From assembly GCF_014644535.1 (NCBI RefSeq), contig NZ_BMKW01000019.1:616-64615 (forward strand): DNA of 64,000 nt. The letters run 5' to 3'. This stretch comes from Neoroseomonas lacus. GTDB taxonomy: Bacteria; Pseudomonadota; Alphaproteobacteria; Acetobacterales; Acetobacteraceae. The notes under the pieces were generated by a model. That model was not told where the DNA came from. It saw nothing but the letters and a program-made list of their open reading frames with translations, and did no database searches. Positions 7,770-15,075 of the stretch are shown here, one piece after another. Every line of letters starts with the position of its first letter. Position 1 is the first letter of the stretch. Both the position numbers and the translations under genes were made by a program.

Positions 7770-8194
7770 TGACCGTCCTGACCGATTACTCCCTCCGCAT
7801 GCTGATCCATCTGGCGGTGAAGCCGGGCGGACGCGCGACCATCGCCGAGGTTGCGACGGCCTATGGCATCTCGGAGGCGCATCTCATGAAGGTTGCGCAC
7901 CTGCTAGGGCAGTCGGGCCATGTGAACACCGTGCGCGGGCGAGGCGGCGGGCTCGCGCTTGGGCGGCCCGCGGCCGAGATCGCGGTCGGCGACGTGGTGC
8001 GGCAGATGGAACCGGATATGGCGGTCGTGCCTTGCCTGGTTGGCGGAACCTGCGCCATCCAGCCGGCCTGCCGCCTCAAGCGCACGATGCATGAAGCGCG
8101 CGCAGCCTTCCTTGCGGTGCTGGACGCGACATCGGTCGCTGACCTCGCGCAATCGGAAGGCCATTTGCAAGAACTGCTGGGCATCGCGGCATGA
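7763..8194 (+). CDS. nsrR: Rrf2-family NO-sensing repressor NsrR
   Basis: 143 aa from the ATG at 7763 (MRLTVLTDYSLRMLIHLAV), the canonical Rrf2/NsrR opening. An upstream in-frame start would add only five residues. The HTH (residues ~25-60: TIAEVATAYGISEAHLMKVAHLL) is followed by a wing VNTVRGRGGGLALGRP. Three cysteines in a PCLVGGTCAIQPACRLK segment (C-x5-C-x5-C) match the Fe-S ligands of NsrR. NsrR represses NO-detoxification genes until NO damages its cluster. The nearby nnrS, globin-RIC chimera and DUF1971 gene are the obvious candidate regulon. No strong Shine-Dalgarno precedes the ATG; the start sits inside a perfect inverted repeat. Confidence 0.93.
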   Translation: MRLTVLTDYSLRMLIHLAVKPGGRATIAEVATAYGISEAHLMKVAHLLGQSGHVNTVRGRGGGLALGRPAAEIAVGDVVRQMEPDMAVVPCLVGGTCAIQPACRLKRTMHEARAAFLAVLDATSVADLAQSEGHLQELLGIAA

Positions 8195-8230
8195 ACGGAC
8201 GCACACCATCGTCATTGCGCAGGGGACGTT

Positions 8231-8255
8231 GCGTGATGCTAAACGCGATTCACGC
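8231..8255. promoter_or_regulatory. Small inverted repeat upstream of ccoN
   Basis: GCGTGA (8231-8236) and TCACGC (8250-8255) form a perfect 6-bp inverted repeat 15 bp ahead of the ccoN ATG, in the only gap (75 bp) between nsrR and the oxidase operon. It is not a clean FNR box (TTGAT-N4-ATCAA). It may be an operator or a leader hairpin; weak evidence. Confidence 0.3.
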
Positions 8256-8269
8256 ATGAGGATGCATCG

Positions 8270-9901
8270 ATGATTGCTTCACTCAGCATTAACGAGCGCC
8301 AGGTCGGGCTGATGCTCACGATCGGCGTCGCGATACTGGGCCTCATCATGCTGGGAGCCGCCAAGGAAGGGCCCATGGCGGTGCACGGGGCGATGGCGTT
8401 GGCGCTCGGTATCGTGCTCGCCTTTTCGCTTGTTGGATCGCTGTTCGATCCGGATGCGCCAGGCGGACGCGCGGCTCGCTATTACGACGAACCGACCCGC
8501 TTCGGGCTCATGTTGACGCTCATCTGGGGCGTGGTCGCGATGAGCGTCGGCGTGTGGGTCGCAGCCCTACTCTATTGGCCAGAAGCGACGCCGCTCTGGC
8601 CCGCCACCAGCTTCGGCCGACTGCGCCCGGTGCACACCACGGGCGTGATATTCGGCTTCGGTGGCAACGCGCTGATAGCCACCTCGCTGCATGTTCTCCA
8701 ACGCACGTCGCGGGCGCGTCTGGCGGACTCCGTATCGCCGTGGTTCGTGCTGATCGGGTACAATCTGTTCTGCGCCTGGGCGGTGACCGGCTATCTGATG
8801 GGCAGCACGCAGTCCAAGGAATACGCCGAGGCCGAGTGGTATGCAGACATCTGGCTCGTAGTGGTGTGGGTTGCCTATCTGGTGCTCTATCTCCGCACGC
8901 TCGCGCGTCGCAACGAACCGCACATCTACGTCGCCAACTGGTACTATCTAGCGTTCATCCTGGTGGTGGCGATGCTGCATATCGTCAACAACATCGCGCT
9001 GCCCGTCAGCTTCGCGGGCGCGCGGAGCTTCCCTGTCTGGTCCGGCGTCCAGGACGCCATGGTGCAGTGGTGGTATGGGCACAACGCTGTGGCGTTCTTC
9101 CTGACCGCAGGCTTTCTCGGGATGCTCTATTACTTCCTGCCGGTGCGCGCCGAGCGGCCGATATGGTCCTACCGGCTGTCGATCGTCAGCTTCTGGGGCA
9201 TTGTCTTCTTCTACGTCTGGGTTGGTTCGCACCATCTCCATTATACAGCCTTGCCCTATTGGGTGCAGACGTTGGGCATGACGTTCTCCGTCATGCTGCT
9301 CGTGCCCTCCTGGGCCTCGGCGGGCAATGCGATTGCGACCTTGAACGGCGCCTGGCACAAGGTGCGCGATGACGCGACGCTGCGCTTCATGTTCGTCGCA
9401 GCGGTGTTCTACGGACTCTCGACCTTCGAGGGCTCGTTCCTGGCGATCCGTCCGGTCAATTCCCTGTCGCACTACACGGATTGGACCGTCGGGCACGTGC
9501 ATTCCGGCACACTGGGCTGGGTGGCGATGATCATTTTCGGCGCCATCTACACGCTGGTGCCACAGTTGTCCGGACGGACGACGATGGCCTGGCCAAAGGC
9601 GATCGAATGGCACTTCTGGCTCTCCATCGCAGGCACGCTCATCTATGTCGTCTCGATGTGGAACGCCGGCATCACCCAAGGACTGATGTGGCGGACCTAC
9701 GACGCCAATGGGGGTCTCGCCTACAGCTTCCTGGAATCAGTGATGGCGATGGCTCCCTATTATCTGCTGCGTACGATCGGCGGGGCGCTGTTTCTCACCG
9801 GCACCGTCCTGTGTGCACTGAACGTCCGCGCGACGATGCTCGCGACCCCGGTGGGCGCCGGCGCGTCGGACCGCCCGCTTCTCACTCAGCCGGCGGAGTG
9901 A
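8270..9901 (+). CDS. ccoN: cbb3-type cytochrome c oxidase catalytic subunit I (CcoN)
   Basis: 543 aa, about twelve membrane helices. CcoN signatures are visible: RPVHTTGVIFGFGGNA (low-spin heme His), the WYGHNAVAFFLTAGFLGMLYYFLP helix with a CuB His and the active-site Tyr, GSHHLHYTALP (two CuB His), and VGHVHSGTLGW (high-spin heme His region). The enzyme is a high-affinity, proton-pumping terminal oxidase used at low O2. It heads the ccoNOQP operon, 75 bp behind nsrR. No ccoGHIS maturation genes are in the window, so they must be elsewhere. Confidence 0.97.
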   Translation: MIASLSINERQVGLMLTIGVAILGLIMLGAAKEGPMAVHGAMALALGIVLAFSLVGSLFDPDAPGGRAARYYDEPTRFGLMLTLIWGVVAMSVGVWVAALLYWPEATPLWPATSFGRLRPVHTTGVIFGFGGNALIATSLHVLQRTSRARLADSVSPWFVLIGYNLFCAWAVTGYLMGSTQSKEYAEAEWYADIWLVVVWVAYLVLYLRTLARRNEPHIYVANWYYLAFILVVAMLHIVNNIALPVSFAGARSFPVWSGVQDAMVQWWYGHNAVAFFLTAGFLGMLYYFLPVRAERPIWSYRLSIVSFWGIVFFYVWVGSHHLHYTALPYWVQTLGMTFSVMLLVPSWASAGNAIATLNGAWHKVRDDATLRFMFVAAVFYGLSTFEGSFLAIRPVNSLSHYTDWTVGHVHSGTLGWVAMIIFGAIYTLVPQLSGRTTMAWPKAIEWHFWLSIAGTLIYVVSMWNAGITQGLMWRTYDANGGLAYSFLESVMAMAPYYLLRTIGGALFLTGTVLCALNVRATMLATPVGAGASDRPLLTQPAE

Positions 9902-9905
9902 TGCG

Positions 9906-10622
9906 ATGCTGAGGCTGCATTACAATCTCGAACGCATCTCGATGGGTCTGGTCGCGGGCATCATCGTCGCTGCCTCGATCGGCGGACTGGTGGAGATCGC
10001 GCCGCTGTTCACCATCGACGAGACGGTCGAGGTACCGGCCGACCTGCGCCCGCACACGCCGCTCGAACTCGCCGGGCGCGAGATCTACATCCGCGAAGGC
10101 TGCTACGCCTGCCACAGCCAGATGATCCGCTCGCTTGCTGATGAGATCGACCGCTACGGCCACTATTCTCTCGCCTCGGAATCGGCATACGACCATCCGA
10201 TGCTCTGGGGGTCGAAGCGCACCGGCCCGGATCTGGCGCGGGTGGGCGAAAAGTACTCGGACGTCTGGCATGCCGCGCATCTTGTGAATCCGCGCGCCGT
10301 CGTACCGGCCTCCATCATGCCAGCCTATCCGTGGCTGGCGGCCACGCCGCTCGATATCTCGACCCTTTCGGCGCAGTTGGCGACGCTCGCACGGCTTGGC
10401 GTCCCTTATTCGCCGGAGAGGATCGCCAACGCCGCGGCGGACGCGCTGGCGCAGGCGCGCCCCGACGGCGCGGGCGGAGCGGGCTTCGTGGCGCGCTATG
10501 GCGATCGCGTGGCGGTCCGCCCATTCGGCGGCGACCCGGCGCGCTTGACGGAAATGGATGCTGTCATCGCCTATCTGCAATCCCTCGGCCGGCTCACCAC
10601 GGCGCCCTACGTTCCACAGTAG
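9906..10622 (+). CDS. ccoO: cbb3-type cytochrome c oxidase monoheme subunit II (CcoO)
   Basis: 238 aa, one N-terminal membrane anchor (SMGLVAGIIVAASIGGLVEI) and one c-type heme site CYACH in EGCYACHSQMIR, followed by GPDLARVGEKYSDVWHAAHL. PASIMPAYPWL carries the distal Met ligand. CcoO passes electrons from CcoP to CcoN. It starts 4 bp after the ccoN stop, as expected for the operon. Confidence 0.97.
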   Translation: MLRLHYNLERISMGLVAGIIVAASIGGLVEIAPLFTIDETVEVPADLRPHTPLELAGREIYIREGCYACHSQMIRSLADEIDRYGHYSLASESAYDHPMLWGSKRTGPDLARVGEKYSDVWHAAHLVNPRAVVPASIMPAYPWLAATPLDISTLSAQLATLARLGVPYSPERIANAAADALAQARPDGAGGAGFVARYGDRVAVRPFGGDPARLTEMDAVIAYLQSLGRLTTAPYVPQ

Positions 10623-10637
10623 CCAGGGGAGACCGCA

Positions 10638-10808
10638 ATGACGCACGACACGTTGGTGTTCATCGCAAAGACCTTTGGCCTGATATGGATGATGGGGTTC
10701 TTCGCCGTCGTCGTGGTGCTGGCCTATCGGCCAAGCCGCAAAGCGGCGCATGAGCGGATCGGACGCTCAATCCTCATCGACAGCGGCAGACCGGAACACG
10801 GCCCGTGA
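10638..10808 (+). CDS. ccoQ: cbb3 oxidase small subunit CcoQ
   Basis: 56 aa beginning MTHDTLVFIAKTFGLIWMMG, one membrane helix (FFAVVVVLAYRP) then a basic tail. Size, topology and location between ccoO and ccoP identify CcoQ, which stabilises the assembled complex. A purine-rich AGGGGAGA precedes the ATG by about 5 bp. Its TGA (10806-10808) overlaps the ccoP GTG start. Confidence 0.9.
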   Translation: MTHDTLVFIAKTFGLIWMMGFFAVVVVLAYRPSRKAAHERIGRSILIDSGRPEHGP

Positions 10809-11698
10809 CCGCCGACCAACGTCACGGCGCGGAGATCGATCCCGCCACAGGCTACGAGACGACCGGCCATGACTGGAATGGCATCCGGGAACTCAACACG
10901 CCCTTCCCGCGGATCGTCATTTGGGCGCTGGCGCTGACCTTCCTGTATTCGATGATCGCCTGGATCCTTCTGCCGGCCTGGCCGATCGGGCGCGATTTCA
11001 CGCGCGGTGTCCTCGGTCTCGACCAGCGACAGATCGCCATGCAGGGCTATGCGGCGTTGGAGAGGGGCCGCGATGATTGGATGGCGCCGTTCGCGGCAGG
11101 TAATCTCGACGCGCTCGCTGCCGACCCGGCATTGATGGCGCGCGCGATGCCTGCGGCGCAACGGCTCTTTGCCGACAATTGCGCCGCCTGCCACGGAACC
11201 CACGGCACGGGTGGACCCGGCTTTCCTGACCTGACCGATGCCAACTGGCTGTGGGGCGGCTCGCCGGACACGATCGCCGAGACGCTCCGCGTCGGCATCA
11301 ACAGCGGGCATCCCGACACCCGTGTCTCCCAGATGCCTGCTTTTGGACGCGACGGGATGCTGTCGCGCGAGGCGGTGCAGGCCGTTACCGACTACGTGCT
11401 CGCGCTGCCGGGCAGCGCTGCCGACGCTCAAAGCGCCGGCGCGCAGGTATTCGCGGAGAACTGCGTCGCGTGCCACGGGGAGAACGGAAATGGCGGCCTC
11501 GGGACCGGTGCACCATCGCTCGTCGGCGCCCGCTGGATCTACGGCGGCGACAGGGCGAAGGTTCTCGCCACGATCCACGGCGGCCGGCAGGGGGTGATGC
11601 CGTCCTGGGCAGGCCGGCTGAGCGCGGCCGAGATCAACCTCCTCGCGGTCTACGTCGCCCGTCTCGGTGCAAACAACCAGCACGCGGAGGCACCATGA
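10805..11698 (+). CDS. ccoP: cbb3-type oxidase diheme subunit III (CcoP)
   Basis: 297 aa with GTG start overlapping the ccoQ stop (GTGA). The N-terminus has GYETTGHDWNGIRELNTP..P, the standard CcoP opening, then one membrane helix (IVIWALALTFLYSMIAWIL). Two c-type heme sites follow, CAACH (~residue 126) and CVACH (~residue 222), each with downstream Met-bearing loops (SQMPAFGRDGML; GVMPSWAGRLS). CcoP receives electrons from cytochrome c. Its stop overlaps the next small gene's ATG. Confidence 0.97.
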   Translation: MTADQRHGAEIDPATGYETTGHDWNGIRELNTPFPRIVIWALALTFLYSMIAWILLPAWPIGRDFTRGVLGLDQRQIAMQGYAALERGRDDWMAPFAAGNLDALAADPALMARAMPAAQRLFADNCAACHGTHGTGGPGFPDLTDANWLWGGSPDTIAETLRVGINSGHPDTRVSQMPAFGRDGMLSREAVQAVTDYVLALPGSAADAQSAGAQVFAENCVACHGENGNGGLGTGAPSLVGARWIYGGDRAKVLATIHGGRQGVMPSWAGRLSAAEINLLAVYVARLGANNQHAEAP

Positions 11699-11859
11699 TC
11701 CGACCGCGTGCGCAGAAGCATCTCGCCATCCTGACCGCCGTGATCGTCATAGGCCTGATCCTGGCGGCGAATGCCCATCTCGTCGCGGTGGCCTTCACGT
11801 CAATGCCCGACTGCGTGCAGCCGTCGCCCGGCAAGGCACCGGCGCGCTCCGTCTGCTGA
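11695..11859 (+). CDS. 54-aa small membrane protein, fifth gene of the cco operon
   Basis: The ATG (11695) overlaps the ccoP stop. The peptide has a basic start (MIRPRAQKHLAIL), one membrane helix (TAVIVIGLILAANAHLVAVAF), then a short tail with two cysteines (MPDCVQPSPGKAPARSVC). Short proteins of this shape are recalled behind ccoP in related genomes, unnamed. Coupling to ccoP suggests a role in cbb3 assembly or copper handling (inference). Confidence 0.75.
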   Translation: MIRPRAQKHLAILTAVIVIGLILAANAHLVAVAFTSMPDCVQPSPGKAPARSVC

Positions 11860-11870
11860 AAGGAAGCCCG

Positions 11871-12674
11871 ATGCTGAGGCCATTGCCGACCCTCAATCCA
11901 CCGCGGCGCCCGCCCTTGGCATTTGCGCGGCACGTGCCGGCAAGCGCGGCGTTCGGCTGGCTGGCGGCAGGTTGGGCGGACTACCGAGCGGCGCCAGGAC
12001 CGAGCTTGGCCTACGGGCTGTTCCTGCTGACGCTGTCGCTTCTCCTGCTCGCCGTGCTCCACGCGATCGGTCTGCTCTATCTTGCGCTTCCGGCGATTGC
12101 CGGCTTCCTGATCGTGGGGCCGTTTCTGGCGCTCGGGCTCTACGCGAAGAGCCGCGCCCGCATGAAAGGTCGCGCACTCAGCCTGCGGGGGATGGTCTTG
12201 GTTCGTCCGGCATCCGGCGCGCAGATCGCTTATGCGGGGCTGATGCTCGGCCTGCTGGTGCTGTTCTGGCTGCGCGCGGCCGACCTGCTCTATGCGTTGT
12301 TCTTCGGGCTCGCGCCGTTTCCAGGCGCGGTGGAGGCATTTGGAAATGTCCTGACCACACCGCGGGGCTGGGCGTTGATCGGCGTCGGAAGCGCGGTTGG
12401 CGGGCTCTTCGCCGCCTTCGCTTTTGCCATCAGCCTGTTCTCGATTCCGATGATGTTGGCCGAGCGCCGGGATGCGCTGACCGCCATGGGCATGAGCTTC
12501 GCGATGACGGTCCAGAACCTGAGGCCGGCCCTCGCATGGGGGGCGATCGTCGCCGCTGGCTTGGCGTTGTCGGCTGCGACGGGACTGCTTGGGCTCATCA
12601 TCGTGTTTCCGGTGCTTGGGTACGGCACGTGGCACGCATGGTGTGCGATTGGCGCCGGGAATGCCCGGTCGTGA
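11871..12674 (+). CDS. DUF2189 integral membrane protein
   Basis: 267 aa with six hydrophobic segments and the DUF2189 pattern: an N-terminal soluble stretch, GWADYRAAPGPSLAYGLFLL, then GPFLALGLYAKSRARMKGR. Family members often sit beside cbb3 oxidase or other low-oxygen respiratory genes; biochemical role unknown. AAAGGAAG lies about 5 bp before the ATG. It sits 11 bp after the 54-aa gene, and its TGA overlaps the next GTG start, continuing the operon. Confidence 0.88.
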   Translation: MLRPLPTLNPPRRPPLAFARHVPASAAFGWLAAGWADYRAAPGPSLAYGLFLLTLSLLLLAVLHAIGLLYLALPAIAGFLIVGPFLALGLYAKSRARMKGRALSLRGMVLVRPASGAQIAYAGLMLGLLVLFWLRAADLLYALFFGLAPFPGAVEAFGNVLTTPRGWALIGVGSAVGGLFAAFAFAISLFSIPMMLAERRDALTAMGMSFAMTVQNLRPALAWGAIVAAGLALSAATGLLGLIIVFPVLGYGTWHAWCAIGAGNARS

Positions 12675-12850
12675 CCTCCTTCATCCTTAGGCCAATGTCG
12701 ATCGGCTTCGGTCTTGTGGGCCATGGCGCGTTCGTTTGGGCGCTGGAGCACGGCCCGGTCGACGATGCGGCAATCGCCGCATCGCGGATCCTGTTCACCG
12801 CCACTCATTCAGACCGCCCGCCTCACCCCAAAGGACACGACCATGGATAA
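12671..12850 (+). CDS. Small hypothetical protein, 59 aa
   Basis: GTG start at 12671 overlaps the stop of the DUF2189 gene (GTGA). The product begins TSFILRPMSIGFGLVGHGAF, has one weak hydrophobic segment and a His-rich end (HSDRPPHPKGHDHG). Its stop overlaps the next ATG by 8 bp. No family recognised. Gene status rests on the start/stop overlaps on both sides. Confidence 0.45.
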   Translation: MTSFILRPMSIGFGLVGHGAFVWALEHGPVDDAAIAASRILFTATHSDRPPHPKGHDHG

Positions 12851-13073
12851 TTGGCTGCCAACCCTCATGACGGCGACACCGACGGAGGGCCGTGAACTTG
12901 CGGTCATGCTCTCCTGCATGGCCATCAGATCCGCGCAACCCGACGCAACTGTGCGGGACCGGCTGCGCTCGGACTATGCCGAGGACGCGGATTCGTTGAT
13001 TGCTGACTCGCAGGTCGTGGCGACGAACTTCGCAACCATTGCGGCCGCCAATGAACATTGGCGTGGGTCATGA
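12843..13073 (+). CDS. Small hypothetical soluble protein, 76 aa
   Basis: Begins MDNWLPTLMTATPTEGRELA with AAAGGA about 8 bp before the ATG. It is acidic and predicted helical (VRDRLRSDYAEDADSLIADSQVVATNFATIAAA). There is no family match by eye. Its stop overlaps the ATG of the DUF6522 gene (ATGA), so it belongs to the cco-tail operon. Function unknown. Confidence 0.6.
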   Translation: MDNWLPTLMTATPTEGRELAVMLSCMAIRSAQPDATVRDRLRSDYAEDADSLIADSQVVATNFATIAAANEHWRGS

Positions 13074-13375
13074 GGCGCGCCGTTCACATTGATGGCGGGG
13101 ACTTCGTCGTCGATGCAGACGAACTCGCCCGTGGCTTTGGCCTGGACGCGACCGAGGTTCTTCGCAAGTTGCAGGAGGGCGCCATGACGAGCCGATGCGA
13201 AAAAGGCATCGATGAGCACGCGGGGCGTCATCGCCTGGTCTTCACGCACGAGAAGCGCATCCTGCGACTGACAGTGGATGCTGACGGCGCCATCCTCTCC
13301 CGCATGATGTACGCGCCCCCGCCGCCTGTCCGCCACTGCGAGAATACCGGGCCGTGGACGAAAGATGCTGGGTAG
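13070..13375 (+). CDS. DUF6522 family protein
   Basis: 101 aa. The pattern HIDGGDFVVDADELARGFGL ... GAMTSRCEKGIDEHAGRHRLVF is that of the small DUF6522 family, which is common near denitrification and microaerobic respiration genes of Rhodobacterales and Acetobacteraceae. The sequence TSRCEKGIDEDxGRHRL is the conserved core; one Cys is embedded in it. Function unknown. It is the last gene of the run starting at ccoN and faces the convergent mogA gene. Confidence 0.8.
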   Translation: MRRAVHIDGGDFVVDADELARGFGLDATEVLRKLQEGAMTSRCEKGIDEHAGRHRLVFTHEKRILRLTVDADGAILSRMMYAPPPPVRHCENTGPWTKDAG

Positions 13376-13398
13376 CCAGCGGTGCCGCAACAGCGCCT

Positions 13399-13935
13399 TC
13401 ACGCGCCTTTGGGGTGGAACGCCGTGCAGATCGCGGGGTTGGTCTCGAGCCGCGGGTCCCCGATCAATTCGATGCGGTAGGGTATGGCGGGGAAAACCGC
13501 ATCCAGGCATTCGGCAATGGCGGAGGGTTTGCCTGGCAGGTTGACGATCAGGCTGCGCCCGCGCGTGCCGGCGGTCTGGCGCGACAAAATCGCGGTCGGC
13601 ACTGCACGGAGCGAAACGGCGCGCATCAGTTCGCCGAAGCCCGGCAGCATACGGTCGCAGACGGCCTCGGTCGCGTCCGGCGTCACGTCACGCGGGGCAG
13701 GCCCGGTGCCGCCGGTGGTGACGATCAGTGCACAGGATTCCACGTCGGCCAGCGTGACCAGCGCCGCCTCGATCAGCGGCTGCTCATCCGGCACCATGCG
13801 GCGAATCGCACTCCAGGGCGTGGCAAGGATGCGCGCCAGCGCGGCCTCGATGCCTGGACCGCCCTCATCCCGGTAGATACCGCGGAAGGCGCGGTCGCTC
13901 ACGGTGACCACGCCGACCGGCACCGTCGCGTTCAT
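13399..13935 (-). CDS. mogA: Molybdopterin adenylyltransferase (MogA/MoaB)
   Basis: 178 aa with the MoCF-biosynthesis fold: PVGVVTVSDRAFRGIYRDEGGP, LIVTTGGTGPAPRDVTPDAT (the TTGGTG substrate loop), PGFGELMRAVSL, and the late SLIVNLPGKPSAIAECLDAV. The enzyme adenylates molybdopterin before Mo insertion. Molybdenum cofactor is needed by respiratory nitrate reductases and xanthine dehydrogenase-type enzymes, fitting the neighbourhood. Its ATG overlaps the stop of the globin-RIC gene, so the two are cotranscribed. Confidence 0.93.
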   Translation of the reverse strand: MNATVPVGVVTVSDRAFRGIYRDEGGPGIEAALARILATPWSAIRRMVPDEQPLIEAALVTLADVESCALIVTTGGTGPAPRDVTPDATEAVCDRMLPGFGELMRAVSLRAVPTAILSRQTAGTRGRSLIVNLPGKPSAIAECLDAVFPAIPYRIELIGDPRLETNPAICTAFHPKGA

Positions 13936-14591
13936 GCGCCGAAGCGGGGGAACGGCACGTTGTTCTCGAGGTGGATGTGCTGCGTCAGGTCCTCGGCGAA
14001 CTGCGCCGTGCCAGCATAGAGGGCGCGCCAGGAATTGCAGGCATCCTCGGGCGGCTCGTGGGCGTGCGTAATCGCCGCGAGCTCGCGCAGGTGGGCGCCG
14101 TGGTCATCGTGCTCGTCGCGCATCAATGCTATCGCCATCGGCGGCCCGTGGCCCACGCGCAGCATGGGGAACAGACCCTGCTCCTCCTTCTGCATGTGCT
14201 CCCTCAACTCCCATTCGATCCGCGTGAGCAGATCGGCCAGGCCGCGCGGAACGTCGGGGTGGTCGCGGTGCACCGCCGTCTCCTCGAACAGCGCCATCCA
14301 GCGGGCGAAATGCGCGGTGCCGAGGCCGAGATGCGCGTGCGCCTGCATCGGCTGGCCGTGATAGGTGCCAGTCATCAGCGCGACCGAGGACCAGAGCTGC
14401 GTCAGGCGGACGATATGCGCGTCCCAGTCCGCCACGCCGGCGAAGGCCGCGCAAAGCAGGGGATCCTGCCGCGCCGCGCCGTAGAATGCCCGCTGGAAGG
14501 CTTCGAGGGTCACCTCGTCCAGGCCGGTCGCGACACGCAGGCGCTGGCTGAGGGCGGCGCGTCGTTCGGGGGTTTCGGGGTGGGCGTTCAA
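13932..14591 (-). CDS. Chimera of group III truncated hemoglobin and RIC (YtfE/ScdA-type) hemerythrin
   Basis: 219 aa. Residues ~1-110 look like a group III truncated hemoglobin: FYGAARQDPLLCAAF, LTQLWSSVALMTGTYHGQPMQAH (proximal His), then AHFARWMALFEETA. From ~118 the sequence switches to the di-iron hemerythrin of RIC proteins: VHRDHPD, LREHMQKEEQGLFPML, MRDEHDDHGAHL, and HIHLENNVPFPRF, which supply most of the His/Glu ligands. The ScdA N-terminal domain and the first hemerythrin helix (with its usual His) are absent; the globin C-terminal helix takes that place. Truncated globins dioxygenate NO and RIC repairs NO-damaged Fe-S sites, so a combined NO defence role is inferred. Heads a two-gene unit with mogA. 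Confidence 0.8.
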   Translation of the reverse strand: MNAHPETPERRAALSQRLRVATGLDEVTLEAFQRAFYGAARQDPLLCAAFAGVADWDAHIVRLTQLWSSVALMTGTYHGQPMQAHAHLGLGTAHFARWMALFEETAVHRDHPDVPRGLADLLTRIEWELREHMQKEEQGLFPMLRVGHGPPMAIALMRDEHDDHGAHLRELAAITHAHEPPEDACNSWRALYAGTAQFAEDLTQHIHLENNVPFPRFGA

Positions 14592-14602
14592 TTTGGTGCC
14601 TC

Positions 14603-14638
14603 CGATACCAATTAAGATCAGGCGGAATTATGGTATCG
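14603..14638. promoter_or_regulatory. 8-bp inverted repeat in divergent promoter
   Basis: CGATACCA (14603-14610) and TGGTATCG (14631-14638) are perfect reverse complements in the 109-bp AT-richer gap between the globin-RIC gene (-) and the 124-aa membrane protein (+). The spacing of ~2.7 helical turns (centre to centre, 28 bp) would suit a dimeric regulator. The GGTAT core recurs as ACCATATCC just upstream of nrdJ. Candidate operator; regulator unknown. Confidence 0.45.
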
Positions 14639-14700
14639 TTAATGCCAATATCGAGGGCCCTGCCGCCGGCGCAGAACCCTGAGGGACGGCGCCTATATCC

Positions 14701-15075
14701 ATGACCTGGTCGAAGAGGCTGTTGCTCCTGCTGCTCCTGCTGTTCGAGCCAGAATGGCGCGCGCTGACGGGGCAGGCGGCGCTCGGGCGCGTGTTCTGGG
14801 TCTATGGCGTATTGGTCAGCGCGGGCCTGGCGCTGCTGTTCCTGCTGGCGCGGGAGGCCGGGCGCGCCGATCTGCAGCAGATCCTACTCATCCTCTTCTC
14901 AGCCTACACCACGGCGATCCTGGTAGCGGTGTGGCGGTGCGCCGACCACGCGGCGCCGCCATGGGGCGTCGTGGCGCGTGCGCTCACCGTAGCCTGGGCG
15001 GTCAACACCCTGCTGCTCCTGCTGTTCCTCCAGATCGACCTGATCGAGCTATGGGCGGGAGGCGGCGCATCATGA
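14701..15075 (+). CDS. Small integral membrane protein, 124 aa
   Basis: Four hydrophobic segments (LLLLLLLLFEPEWRA; VFWVYGVLVSAGLALLFLLA; ILLILFSAYTTAILVAVW; ALTVAWAVNTLLLLLFLQI). No named family recognised. Its TGA overlaps the ATG of the TDT-family exporter (ATGA), so it is probably a partner or accessory membrane subunit of that gene. The divergent globin-RIC gene shares its promoter region. Confidence 0.7.
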   Translation: MTWSKRLLLLLLLLFEPEWRALTGQAALGRVFWVYGVLVSAGLALLFLLAREAGRADLQQILLILFSAYTTAILVAVWRCADHAAPPWGVVARALTVAWAVNTLLLLLFLQIDLIELWAGGGAS

